A DNA stretch of 64,000 nucleotides. Origin: Micromonospora sp. RHAY321 (lineage in GTDB: Bacteria; Actinomycetota; Actinomycetes; Mycobacteriales; Micromonosporaceae). The notes under the pieces are model-generated. The model ran no database searches, was not told the origin of the DNA, and worked only from the letters and a program-made list of their open reading frames with translations. Location of the stretch: NCBI RefSeq assembly GCF_023896955.1, contig NZ_JAMHIW010000005.1, positions 1 through 64,000 on the forward strand, read 5' to 3'. The translations under genes and the position numbers were made by a program. This document shows positions 26,321 to 34,175 of the stretch, one piece after another. Each line of letters begins with the position of its first letter. The stretch's first letter is position 1.

Positions 26321-26518
26321 CTACAGAGATCCCCTGCGCAACCCGTACCGCTCGGCGCGCTGCGCTCGGTACTCGGCGAGGACGGCCGCAGCTTCATCGA
26401 GCCGAGGACAGCCGGAGTCTGTGCATCGGAGGCACGCGCTCCGCTCGTGGAAGGCGATGCAGTAGGAGGCCTGCTCTACGTAGAACGGGATCCGACTGAG
26501 GATCCTCTCGACGCTCAC
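26321..26518 (-). CDS. Small Cys-containing protein, accessory region
   Basis: A 65-residue protein: MSVERILSRIPFYVEQASYC, then CLRCTDSGCPRLDEAAAVLA, then an Arg-rich end. Four Cys residues in spacing C-x2-C-x4-C plus an earlier Cys could bind one metal ion. GTG 26518. It is codirectional with the zinc-ribbon-like gene at 26276 and divergent from the GntR gene. Function unknown. Confidence 0.55.
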   Translation of the reverse strand: MSVERILSRIPFYVEQASYCIAFHERSACLRCTDSGCPRLDEAAAVLAEYRAQRAERYGLRRGSL

Positions 26519-26833
26519 CGGTCTCGCCTCTCCGGCTCGGGCTTCGGGTAGCGACGGCCGGCGTTACGGCGGACAGTGACCTCCCTGGCGAGCTGCGGAC
26601 TGAGGGCTCCGGAGCGGCTTGGGTACGCGGTCGCAGGCCCGGTTCTGTCGAGCGGTACGAGGCGACGCTTGAACGGCCAGAGCTTCATGGAGGTCCCGTC
26701 GTGGCTGTCTGCTGGCGGACACCTACCGAAGGTAGGCCAACTCGTACAGCTCGTACAGCCGAAACAGTACGTTCAATACGTTCTATCCGTACCCGACGGA
26801 CTGACCGTACGATCCGTCCATAAGGTTCCGCTC
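26519..26833 (+). promoter_or_regulatory. Divergent control region with tandem GTAC-centred repeats
   Basis: This is the 315-base gap between the small Cys protein and the GntR gene. At 26741-26758 the nonamer CTCGTACAG occurs twice in tandem. At 26768-26783 TACGTTC occurs twice, again nine bases apart, and two further CGTAC units lie at about 26788 and 26806. Such arrays are typical multi-site operators of KorSA/Pra-type GntR repressors in AICEs. No gene is seen here. Confidence 0.5.
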
Positions 26834-27067
26834 ATGGTTGACGAGATGAGCCCGGTGGCGCTCTACATCCAGCTCGCCGATCTCCTCGCCAAGAAGATCG
26901 AGTCCGGGAAGCTGAAGCCCCGTCAGCCACTCCCGAGCGAGGCCCATCTTCAGCAGGAGTACGGCGTAGCTCGCGGAACCGTCAGGGCGGCGGTGCGCCT
27001 CCTTCGGGAGCGAGGGCTGGTCGTGACGCTTCCGGCTCGCGGTACGTACGTCGCCGAGAAGCGCTGA
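26834..27067 (+). CDS. Minimal GntR-family regulator (KorSA-like)
   Basis: A 77-residue protein that is almost only a winged helix: ALYIQLADLLAKKIESGKLK, then LPSEAHLQQEYGVARGTVRA and LRERGLVVTLPARGTYV. The large effector domain of usual GntR proteins is missing. Short GntR repressors of this form are characteristic of AICEs, where they control transfer and replication genes (KorSA of pSAM2). ATG 26834 lies about 50 bases after the tandem repeats that could be its operator. Confidence 0.75.
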   Translation: MVDEMSPVALYIQLADLLAKKIESGKLKPRQPLPSEAHLQQEYGVARGTVRAAVRLLRERGLVVTLPARGTYVAEKR

Positions 27068-27136
27068 CCCTCCCCGACAAAGGGGACGAGAGATCGACTG
27101 GACGGTGGCTCCGTTGCTCCCACCGAGGACTGGTAT

Positions 27137-27457
27137 CTACACCTGCGCAGTCCTGCACAGCGCGCACGTGTGCCGCCCGTTGGCGAACTCAGAGATGTAG
27201 TACCCGGCTGAGCGAGCCGTGCCTGTCTGGTGGTGCTGTCCCGTGTTCCGGTCCACCAGAATCGGCGCGTTACCGGCGACCGAGTCGAGGAACGAGCCCG
27301 ACTCGATGTACCGCACAGACTGGTAGTAGAAGACCCAGCAGGTGGGGTGTTCCTCTACGTTCGTGATTGCAAGCGGTGGTACGCCCGGCTCCGTGGACAT
27401 GTCCCGCAGCACCGCTTCCGCCGTCGTTCTTGCGTCCTGCTCGTTGATCACTCGCAC
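27137..27457 (-). CDS. YrhB/Imm35-like protein
   Basis: A 106-residue protein. The core TNVEEHPTCWVFYYQS, then GNAPILVDRNTGQ and YYISEF match the YrhB fold, also named immunity protein 35 because it neighbours polymorphic toxins. No toxin gene is visible within several kilobases, so it is an orphan here. GTG 27457 is the first start; a GTG two codons later is equally possible and no clear ribosome site precedes either. It ends with CALCRTAQV. Lower GC suggests transfer. Confidence 0.65.
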   Translation of the reverse strand: MRVINEQDARTTAEAVLRDMSTEPGVPPLAITNVEEHPTCWVFYYQSVRYIESGSFLDSVAGNAPILVDRNTGQHHQTGTARSAGYYISEFANGRHTCALCRTAQV

Positions 27458-27573
27458 ATCGTGCCCGTCACGCCGGAAAACGCGTAGCCTCCGCCTCGCA
27501 AGAGATCAAGACTGCTGTCGGCCAACGTCGACCGCCGCCGCGCTAACCGCGTCAGACCAGGAGCCTGCGACTG

Positions 27574-28677
27574 TCACCTGGCGCCGGCGGTCGTTTGCCG
27601 CTGTTTGGTGAGGTGGACGCTGCCGTCCGGGGTGCCGTCAGCGTGGGTGAGGGCGTAGCCGGCGCGTTCGTACAACTTGATGTTGCGCGTGCTGCGGTGG
27701 CCCGTGAACAGTTCGTAGCGCTCGGTTTCCTCAGGGGCCCGCTCTTCGGCGTACGAGAGGAGCCAGGAGCCGATGCCGTTTCCGGCCTGGTCGGGAGCCA
27801 CCATGAGGCGACCGATCAGCCAGGCGCTCTCACGTGCCCGGGCTCGGACCGCTGCGACCAGGCGTCCGTGTCGGCGTACGCACCAGAGCTGCCAGGTCGA
27901 CATCGATTCGCGCAGGTCGTCGAGTGTCTCCGTCAGCGGCGGCAGGTCGAGGGTGTCGTTCGCGAGGGCCTCCTGCACCCAGCAGCACCGCTGGAGCACG
28001 AGCAGCTCGGCCAGGTCGCCGGGCTGGGCGGTGGTCAGCGTCAGTCCTTCGACCGGCCCGGACACGCTGGTGGGGTCGCTGTCGGGTTCGGTGCGCAGGG
28101 GCCGCATCGCTGAGGCCACCCGGGTCAGCTCAAGCAGCATTCTGCGACCGGCTTCGTCGAGTCCTGCGGACTGGAGGACCTGCCCGTTGTGGGTCCTGTC
28201 GGCGATGCGCAGGGCGACGGTGGCGCCGATGGGCATCATCTTCAAGGTGGTGACGACCTGCTTGGTCATCTGCACCGACCGGGTGCCGGCCGAGGTGTTG
28301 CCGTAGCTGACGAACCCCACCGGCTTCCACGCCCACTCGTGGTAGAGGAAGTCGAAGGCGTTCTTCAGTGCCGCTGGCATGCCGTAGTTGTACTCGGGTG
28401 TCACCACCACGAAGGCGTCAGCCGCGGCCACCCTCCGGCTCCACGCGCGGGTGTGCTCGTGAACGTAGATGCCGCTGGAGGGATGCTCGGGCTCGTCGAG
28501 CAGCGGCAGTCCCATGTCGGCCAGGTCCGCGACGTCGAGAGTGACCCCGCCCGCCGCAGCCGCCGGAAGGGTCGCCTGGACGAACCAGTTGGCGATTGCT
28601 GGTCCCAGCCGTCCGGGGCGGGTGCTGGCGACGATGACCATGACGTGCAGCGGCGTGTTCGGTGCATTCGATGACAT
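27574..28677 (-). CDS. Fusion of NADPH-dependent FMN reductase and GNAT acetyltransferase
   Basis: A 367-residue two-domain protein. Residues 10-190 are a flavodoxin-like NADPH:FMN reductase: VMVIVASTRPGRLGPAIANW is the phosphate loop, and VVVTPEYNYGMPAALKNAFD with GFVSYGNTSAG are hallmark segments. Residues about 210-362 are a GNAT acetyltransferase with VAPDQAGNGIGSWLLSYAEE as the acetyl-CoA loop and NIKLYERAGY near the end. The halves normally exist as separate proteins. A divergent MarR regulator and a palindrome over the start codon suggest inducible expression, perhaps in detoxification of electrophiles or quinones. Confidence 0.88.
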   Translation of the reverse strand: MSSNAPNTPLHVMVIVASTRPGRLGPAIANWFVQATLPAAAAGGVTLDVADLADMGLPLLDEPEHPSSGIYVHEHTRAWSRRVAAADAFVVVTPEYNYGMPAALKNAFDFLYHEWAWKPVGFVSYGNTSAGTRSVQMTKQVVTTLKMMPIGATVALRIADRTHNGQVLQSAGLDEAGRRMLLELTRVASAMRPLRTEPDSDPTSVSGPVEGLTLTTAQPGDLAELLVLQRCCWVQEALANDTLDLPPLTETLDDLRESMSTWQLWCVRRHGRLVAAVRARARESAWLIGRLMVAPDQAGNGIGSWLLSYAEERAPEETERYELFTGHRSTRNIKLYERAGYALTHADGTPDGSVHLTKQRQTTAGAR

Positions 28678-28713
28678 GTCACAGACATTAGCCGGCCTTT
28701 CTATGACGTGTCA
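28672..28713. promoter_or_regulatory. Two MarR-box candidates between divergent genes
   Basis: TGACATGTCA (28672-28681) is a perfect palindrome covering the start codon of the reductase fusion. TGACGTGTCA (28704-28713) is a one-mismatch copy that would lie in the spacer of the marR promoter. The pair explains control of both genes by the MarR protein. Confidence 0.6.
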
Positions 28714-28721
28714 ACGAGGTG

Positions 28722-28736
28722 TAGGGTGACCGCGTG
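28722..28736 (+). promoter_or_regulatory. -10 element giving leaderless marR message
   Basis: TAGGGT (28722-28727) ends six bases before GTG 28734. No ribosome site lies in between. Confidence 0.35.
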
Positions 28737-29183
28737 GACACTGCCTGGCTGAGCGAGGACGAGGAACAAGCCTGGCGCGCTTTTCGGCGCCTGCTGATAG
28801 CGCTGCCGGCAAGGCTCAGCCAGGACCTGGCCCGCGACTCAGGGCTGTCACCGGCTGACTACGAGGTGCTGAGCACGCTGTCGGAGAAGCCGAACCGGCG
28901 GTGGGCGCTCAAGGACCTCGCGGCCAAGATGGAGTGGTCGCGCAGCCGACTGTCCCACCACGCGGCCCGCATGCAGGCCCGGGGACTCATCGACAAGGAG
29001 CCCGATCCGCAGGACGCCCGAGGCTGCATCCTGCTCCTGACCGACGAAGGCTTCCGGGTGCTGGACGAGGCTGCCCCGCACCATGTCGTCTCCGTACGCA
29101 CGCGCTTCCTCGATCACCTGAGTCCCGACGAACTCGCGGCGCTGCGCGAACTGTCGACCCGGATCGCCGACCTGCCTGGCTGA
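28734..29183 (+). CDS. MarR-family regulator
   Basis: A 149-residue MarR regulator. Helical ends flank a winged helix: LSPADYEVLSTLSEKPNRRW, then LAAKMEWSRSRLSHHAARMQ and the wing DPQDARGCILLLTDEG. The family forms dimers that release DNA on binding small aromatic ligands. It is divergent from the FMN-reductase/GNAT fusion; two TGACRTGTCA boxes in the 56-base gap are the probable sites. GTG start, probably leaderless. Confidence 0.9.
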   Translation: MDTAWLSEDEEQAWRAFRRLLIALPARLSQDLARDSGLSPADYEVLSTLSEKPNRRWALKDLAAKMEWSRSRLSHHAARMQARGLIDKEPDPQDARGCILLLTDEGFRVLDEAAPHHVVSVRTRFLDHLSPDELAALRELSTRIADLPG

Positions 29184-29583
29184 CCCAGGGACCGGTTCGC
29201 GGCGGTCGAGAAGACCCGCGCCTCGGACCAAGCGGGACAGGTCGGCGTACTCACACTGCCCTGGTCACTGCGGGCGCCAAGATCTGCATCACCCACCGTC
29301 GCCACTCCTTGTCAGCCACGCCGGTCCGCTACCAGCTCCGCCGTCAGCCATGACCAGGCAGGCGCGCGATCCATCCGTGGTGCCATAGAGCTCGAAGAGG
29401 CGAGCCGCCGCTGATGGTTCCAGTCTCCTCACGGCCGGGTCCCCGCCGGAAGAGACGTCACCTCACGAAGACCACCACGCAAAGGTGTTCACCTTCATGC
29501 AAGTCCGCCGATTAGGTGCCTCACCTCGACGGCCGAGTCCGACAATCAGGACCATGCAGACACGTTGGGTCAAGGAGGTTGTC
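29184..29583 (+). other. 400-base region without a recognisable gene
   Basis: Only short frames are open and none has family resemblance or a ribosome site. The region probably holds the promoter of the small-protein operon starting at 29584. Confidence 0.35.
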
Positions 29584-29817
29584 ATGGCACGCAAGAGGAA
29601 GTCCACCGCGCGGCAAGCGCTCTTCCTTGCCTTCGCGGCTGGGGCGGTGGCCGGAGCGGCGAGCATGCTCACGCTGCGACGTGGCCGCCAGGATGGTGGC
29701 TTCCCGGCGGGTGATGTCGCGGGCCAGCTCGACGACGGTTTCGCACCGTCGCTCGGCGGGAGTATCGACGCCTCGCCTCAGGGGCCTGTGAGCACGCCCG
29801 CCGCGCAGCACCGCTGA
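29584..29817 (+). CDS. Small membrane-anchored protein, first gene of holin-like/DUF3618 operon
   Basis: A 77-residue protein: a basic start MARKRKSTARQALFL, one hydrophobic segment (about 11-30, rich in Ala/Gly), then a soluble Gly/Pro tail. AAGGAGG ends five bases before ATG 29584, an almost ideal ribosome site. It precedes genes for a holin-superfamily-like membrane protein and a DUF3618 protein, a common trio in actinomycetes. Function unknown. Confidence 0.65.
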   Translation: MARKRKSTARQALFLAFAAGAVAGAASMLTLRRGRQDGGFPAGDVAGQLDDGFAPSLGGSIDASPQGPVSTPAAQHR

Positions 29818-29865
29818 CGCGGGCAGCGCCTCAGACCACTCCCTGCGTTAGAAATGAGAGTACTG

Positions 29866-30297
29866 ATGCCAGAACGACCTAGCGGCAACCCCGGCGCTGC
29901 GTCTGCTGACACGCCGGTCGCCGAGTTGGTGCAGCGCGCCACCGAGCAGATCACCCGGCTGGTGCGCGACGAGCTGACAATGGCGCGGGCGGAGATGACG
30001 GCCAAGGGCAAACGCGCGGGCGTCGGTGCTGGGCTGCTCGGCGGCGGTGCGATGCTCGGAATCTTCGCCGGCGCGACCGCCGTCGCCACGATCGTGCTGA
30101 CCCTGGCAGCGATCATGCCCGACGCGGTGGCCGCCCTGATCGTCACGGTGATCCTGGCCATCGCCGCCGCCATCGCGGCGCAACGCGGTAAGAAGCAGGT
30201 CAGCAAGGCCATGCCCGCCACACCCACAGCGACTAGGGACAGTGTGCTGGCCGACGCTGAGACGATACGTGGTGCAGCGAGTCGGAGGCAGCCATGA
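29866..30297 (+). CDS. Phage-holin-superfamily-like (DUF1469) membrane protein
   Basis: A 143-residue protein. An amphipathic helix VAELVQRATEQITRLVRDEL precedes two hydrophobic segments (about 50-73 and 80-98), then a basic tail. This order matches the actinobacterial DUF1469 / putative holin superfamily III proteins. Despite the name these are ordinary envelope proteins, not lysis factors. ATG 29866 has GAGAG five bases upstream; ATG 29854 in the same frame lacks a site. The stop overlaps the next ATG by four bases. Confidence 0.78.
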   Translation: MPERPSGNPGAASADTPVAELVQRATEQITRLVRDELTMARAEMTAKGKRAGVGAGLLGGGAMLGIFAGATAVATIVLTLAAIMPDAVAALIVTVILAIAAAIAAQRGKKQVSKAMPATPTATRDSVLADAETIRGAASRRQP

Positions 30298-30767
30298 GCA
30301 CGCCATCCGGAAGCAGCAACCCGGACCAGACCCGACGCGACATCCAGCAGACACGCGCCGACCTCGGCGAAACCGTAGCCGCACTGACCGCCAAGACCGA
30401 CGTCAAGGCCCGTGCGCGCACCAAGGCCACCACCGCCGTCGGCGGACTCCGACAACGGGTCACCCAGGCCGGCCAATCGGCGAAGGCCAGAGCGACCCAG
30501 CTGGCGAACACGGTGAGCCAGAGGGCCTCCCAGCGCGCCAAGCCGGTCGTTCAGAAAGCCCAACAGGCCACCACTGCGGTACGCGACTCCGCTAAAGCCG
30601 GCGCGCAGACCACCGGCAAGGCCGAGTCGACCCTGGTCAGCTCCGCCCGTGCCGCGAGAGCCAAGATCGGCAGCTCGATGCGCGCGAAACCCGTACCGAT
30701 CCTCGCCGCCACCGGCACCGCGGTCACCCTCGCGATCGTCGCCTTCCGACGCCGCCGGTTCCGATAA
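30294..30767 (+). CDS. DUF3618 protein
   Basis: A 157-residue protein. The DUF3618 signature lies at about 10-55: DQTRRDIQQTRADLGETVAA, then LTAKTDVKARARTKA. A long Ala/Lys/Gln-rich region with coiled-coil character follows, then a C-terminal membrane helix (VPILAATGTAVTLAIVAF) before a tail of Arg. It is translated by a 4-base overlap with the preceding holin-like gene. Role unknown; the pair is often found together and suggests an envelope function. Confidence 0.8.
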   Translation: MSTPSGSSNPDQTRRDIQQTRADLGETVAALTAKTDVKARARTKATTAVGGLRQRVTQAGQSAKARATQLANTVSQRASQRAKPVVQKAQQATTAVRDSAKAGAQTTGKAESTLVSSARAARAKIGSSMRAKPVPILAATGTAVTLAIVAFRRRRFR

Positions 30768-30918
30768 GCGGTCCGGCGGAGTGCCGCAACGCTCCACTGG
30801 GCAGGCCAGACGCAGTCACAGCCTGGACCCAGCCAAACCTGCAGGCGAGGGCGGGCGGGTCCGCACGACCTGCCCGCCCCCCAGCGAGCCCTCGGCACAG
30901 CAACGCGAGTGCGGGGCC

Positions 30919-31660
30919 ATGGTCGTGTTTGCCGCCGCCGCGCTGCTGTCGGCCACCCTCAACTTCGCCTCACCCGGCAGCCTCGGCCTACGCCTCGTCT
31001 TCGCCCTGGTCGTCGTCCTCGTCATCGGCGTCGAACTCGTCGCCGGACGCATCCGCCCCGACTTCGCCGCCATCGAAGCCGAAGCCACCGCCTTTCTCAC
31101 CGCTGCCCGCGACCTGGCTGCCAAGAACCAGCCAGCCACCGAGGACCCTCCGAACCCGCCAACATGCCGGCCCCCGACCCGGCCCCGTCCGTTGACCTGG
31201 CACCGATCGTCGTCCCACCGGCGCCCACCCCCGCTGACCCGCACCCAACTCGCCCGCATCCAAACCCGCCGCCCCGCCGTCGTGGCCCGCCGGATCGTCG
31301 GCACCCCCGCCGAAGTCGCCGCGACCGTCGCCCTGGTCCGCGACTCCAACCGGCTGCTCTCGATGAGCGAACCCCACCTGATCCCCGGGGACTCCCGGGT
31401 CACGGTCACGGTGCGGTTCCTCGACACCACCCGCCCGCCCCCGCCCGCCGGGTCAACCGCAATCGAGTCGCCGCAGCCGTCGCCGTCCCGACGGTGGGCG
31501 CCATCGCCACTGTCGGCCTCGCCGCCAGCTCGTCCAAGCGATCCGAGCCGCGTTCCCGCTCATCGCGGGCGTCGTCCTGGTCCTGATCGCCATCGCCCGA
31601 CTGCTGCGCCGCTCCGGCCGCTGCTGCCCCGGCCTGCACTGCCCCGGCTGCGGCCACTGA
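30919..31660 (+). pseudogene. Decayed AICE transfer-module membrane gene(s), SpdD-like C-terminus
   Basis: The coding signal switches frame at least twice. From ATG 30919 one frame gives two membrane segments (VVFAAAALLSATLNF, LRLVFALVVVLVIGVELVAG) and later AEVAATVALVRDSNRLL and DSRVTVTVRFLD. At about 31455 the signal moves to another frame (NRNRVAAAVAVPTVGAIATV), and near 31540 to a third (QAIRAAFPLIAGVVLVLIAI, ending CCPGLHCPGCGH and TGA 31658-31660). That ending is typical of Spd (spread) proteins of AICEs. The shifts show a dead gene, or two fused remnants. Confidence 0.6.
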
Positions 31661-31665
31661 CCGCC

Positions 31666-31885
31666 ATGGCTACCGGCTGGCCCACCTACTGCGCCTGCTG
31701 CGGTGGGCCAGCCACCGCCCTGATCGCAGCCGGCCACCCCGGCACCGGCCATTACCGCGCCGAAACCACCTGCCACCGCCACACCGCTGCCGCCCACCGC
31801 TGGGCCAGCACTGTCGGCCCGACCCGCACCACCCCGATCGCTGACACAACCCGCCCTATTCGACCTACCAGAGGTCAGCGCATGA
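31666..31885 (+). pseudogene. Small CxxC protein of AICE, frameshifted
   Basis: ATG 31666 starts MATGWPTYCACCGGPATALI and HPGTGHYRAETTCHRHTAAA, a short Cys/His protein usually located just before repSA. The frame then runs on to 32085 without sense, whereas one base shifted near 31848 the expected ending QPALFDLPEVSA and TGA 31883-31885 appears. A single-base deletion is the simplest explanation. Confidence 0.55.
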
Positions 31886-32081
31886 GAGCTGAGAGGGCGG
31901 GTCCGGTGGGGTGTCTTCAAGGACGCCGGTCGTGCGCCACGCGTGCGGCTGCCTCCTGCTTCCGCCCCTCGCCCCACCGGTTCGGCCATGGGCCTCGGGC
32001 ACCCCGCCTGCACCTGTTGAGGAGACCCGCTGATCTTGCCATACACCCTCGCTCGTCTGCGTCGAATGTGGAGGTGACCGA

Positions 32082-32222
32082 GTGACCGCCCGACCCTGCC
32101 CGGCCTCACCACCGCCACCGAACACGCCCCCGCCCCGGTTGTCCCGCCGGCGAGCGGGTCCCGCGCTGCCCGTCTCGCTCTGCCCATGTCCCGTCAGGTG
32201 CTCAAGGAGATGGCCCGGCCGC
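32082..32222 (+). pseudogene. repSA: repSA stub, N-terminal 45 codons only
   Basis: GTG 32082 follows GGAGGTGACCGA. After an apparent one-base loss near 32092 the frame reads TLPGLTTATEHAPAPVVPPA, then SGSRAARLALPMSRQVLKEM, the N-terminus of AICE replication initiators of the RepSA type. About ten codons later the sequence changes into the integrase without an intervening xis gene. A deletion has thus fused the first part of repSA to int. The element cannot replicate by itself. Confidence 0.6.
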
Positions 32223-33426
32223 ACTCGTGCAAACGGCGAAGGTTCGATCTTCCCCTACCGCAACGGCTACGCCGTGTACGTCTGGGTCGACAAGCCGGAC
32301 GGCAAGCGCGATCGCAAGTACGTCTACGGGAAGACCCGCGAGATCGTCCACGAGAAGTGGTTGAAACTGCACCACCAAGCCAAGTCGGGGACGGTGGCAA
32401 CCCGGGTGCCGACCCTCGCGAGCTTCCTCGGGCACTGGCTGGAAGAGATCGTGAAACCGAATCTTGCGCCGGCAACCTACGTGTCGTACGAGGGCTTCAC
32501 CCGTCTCTACATCGTGCCGAGCATCGGGGCGAAGCCGCTCGACCGTTTGCAGGTCAAGTACGTGCAGACCTGGATCAACAAGGTCGCTCGGACGTGCCAG
32601 TGCTGCGCTCAGGGCAAGGACAGCGCCAGGCCACCTGGCAAGCGGCGCTCGCTCGGTGCCTGCTGCAACGCCGTACCGTCCGACAGCGCGGTCAAGGGAC
32701 TGCGGGCGACGCTGCGAGCAGCACTCTCCCAGACGGTGGCCGAAGAGCTGGCCCCCAGGAACGTGGCGGCCCTGGTCAAGCTGCGGGCTACCCGCAAGAG
32801 GCCGGGCACGGCATGGGACAGTGACGAAGCACGACGATTCCTGGAAGCGGCGCGGGCCGACAATGATCCGATGTACGCGGCGTGGGTGCTGCTCCTGGTG
32901 CTGCGGCGCGGGGAACTCCTCGGCCTCGCCTGGAACGACATCGACCAGGAGGCCGGTGAGCTCAACGTCTCCTGGCAACTCCAGCGCATTGGGGGGCAGC
33001 TCGTGCGCCGCGAGACCAAGACGGCCGAATCCGACGCAGCAATGCCTCTACCGGACATCTGTCGGACCGCCCTGGCCATCCGTCGCGCAGAGCAGTTGGG
33101 AGACATGAAGGCGGCCGGCGAGGTGTGGCAGAAGTGGCCGCTGGTGTTCACCACCCGCTTCGGCACGCCGATTGAGCCTCTTCAACCGGGCCTGGGAAGC
33201 TCGCATCCGCCGCTACGGCCTACGGGAGATCACTCCGCACGGCGCCCGACGGACCTGCGCCAGTATCCTGGCCGATCTCGACGTGCACTCGCGGGTGGCG
33301 ATGCAGATCCTGCGGCACGCCGATTTCAAGGTGACCATGGAGGTCTACGCCCGGGTCAGCTCGAAGCAGACCCGCGAGGCGTTGAAGCGCCTGGGCGACC
33401 GGATGAACGGCACAGAGCCGGCATGA
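32223..33426 (+). pseudogene. int: AICE tyrosine integrase, frameshifted
   Basis: The integrase starts around RANGEGSIFPYRNGYAVYVW. The SAM-like arm-binding domain (SFLGHWLEEIVKPNLAPATY) and first catalytic Arg (LRRGELLGLAWNDID) follow in one frame up to GTPIEP near 33176. The rest, FNRAWEARIRRYGL, with HGARRTC (His-x-x-Arg) and nucleophile region MEVYARVSS (Tyr), continues in the neighbouring frame to TGA 33424-33426. All catalytic residues survive, but in two frames. Its 3' end lies 74 bases from a 51-base tRNA-Arg fragment, the usual int/attP position. Confidence 0.8.
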
Positions 33427-33460
33427 CTGCTGCTGTACTTCGCTGCTGTACCGCGCGAAA

Positions 33461-33492
33461 AAGGGGCCGTTCCGGTTTCCCGAAACGGCCCT
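33461..33492 (-). terminator. Terminator beside the att copy
   Basis: GGGGCCGTT and its partner AACGGCCC form a 12-13-base stem with one mismatch. On the minus strand it is followed by TTTTT. It directly follows the tRNA-Arg fragment and may be the original terminator of that tRNA or the end signal of int. Confidence 0.55.
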
Positions 33493-33500
33493 TGATCTGC

Positions 33501-33551
33501 TGTGCGCCCGAAGGGACTCGAACCCCTAACCTTCTGATCCGTAGTCAGATG
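33501..33551 (-). repeat. Attachment-site copy: 51-bp direct repeat of the tRNA-Arg 3' part
   Basis: These 51 bases are identical to 38088-38138. They contain the 3' half of tRNA-Arg(ACG) from the anticodon stem to the acceptor end plus three bases. Identity stops exactly inside the tRNA D-side, as expected for an att core left by integration into a tRNA gene. The int remnant ends 75 bases to the left. Confidence 0.85.
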
Positions 33552-33867
33552 ATCTTGCGGAGAGTCACGAAGTCCGCCTGCGTCTGCCTTGTGTCCGCGC
33601 CAGTCCCGCAGCATCCCCGCAGGTCCGGCGTGTGATAGACCTTGGTGGATGCTTGTGGGCCTTGCCGTATTGCGGGTGAATCCGTGTCCGTCCTTTACTG
33701 CCCCCGCGAGTTCCCCGGCGTCCGAGCAGCCACCGAGCAGCCACCGGAGCGCGCAGCCCGAGATCTGCGCGCTGGCCTCAGCCCGCCACCCAAACGTCTA
33801 CTGGCTCAGGCGAGACAGGGTGACCAGCTACGAAAAGCGCCTGGCCGAGATTCACCGCCGGCGCCGA

Positions 33868-34086
33868 TGAAGCCGCCGCGCCGTCGCCCTGGACGAGCGC
33901 ACCGCGCGGATGCTGCGGGCTCACCGCCGGCAGCTCAACCACCGCACGGAAGCCGTCGAGGACCGCCAGCCATGGACCGAAACCGGCTACGTCGTGGTAC
34001 GCGCCGATGGGCTGCCCATCAACCCGAACTACGCCAACACTCGGTTGCGCAAGCTCGTCCAGCGGACCAAGCTGCCTTCGACGAGC
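33868..34086 (+). pseudogene. Internal fragment of a second integrase
   Basis: One frame reads ALDERTARMLRAHRRQLNHR, then TETGYVVVRADGLPINPNYA and TRLRKLVQRTKLP. This is the stretch between the first catalytic Arg and the His-x-x-Arg motif of AICE integrases of another subfamily. Neither end is present. The region 33552-33867 holds nothing else recognisable. It shows that another element once used the same site. Confidence 0.6.
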
Positions 34087-34175
34087 CCGTCCGTTCCCAC
34101 AGCGGGACGGAGATCAGCAGATCGTCAGCGTAGGCCTGTCGCGGCTCGGTGGTCGGCGATAGTAGCCCTGCGCGC

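Noticed and set aside
27574..28090. Separate stand-alone GNAT gene
   Set aside because: The acetyltransferase part is in frame with the reductase, with no stop, start or ribosome site at the border, so it is better described as a fusion.
29866..30297. Phage lysis holin
   Set aside because: The family name contains holin, but it sits in a DUF3618 operon without endolysin or phage genes and is widespread in actinomycetes.
26300..33500. CRISPR array or defence island in the accessory region
   Set aside because: The short repeats at 26741-26783 have no spacers of constant length and no cas-like genes are present. They fit an operator.
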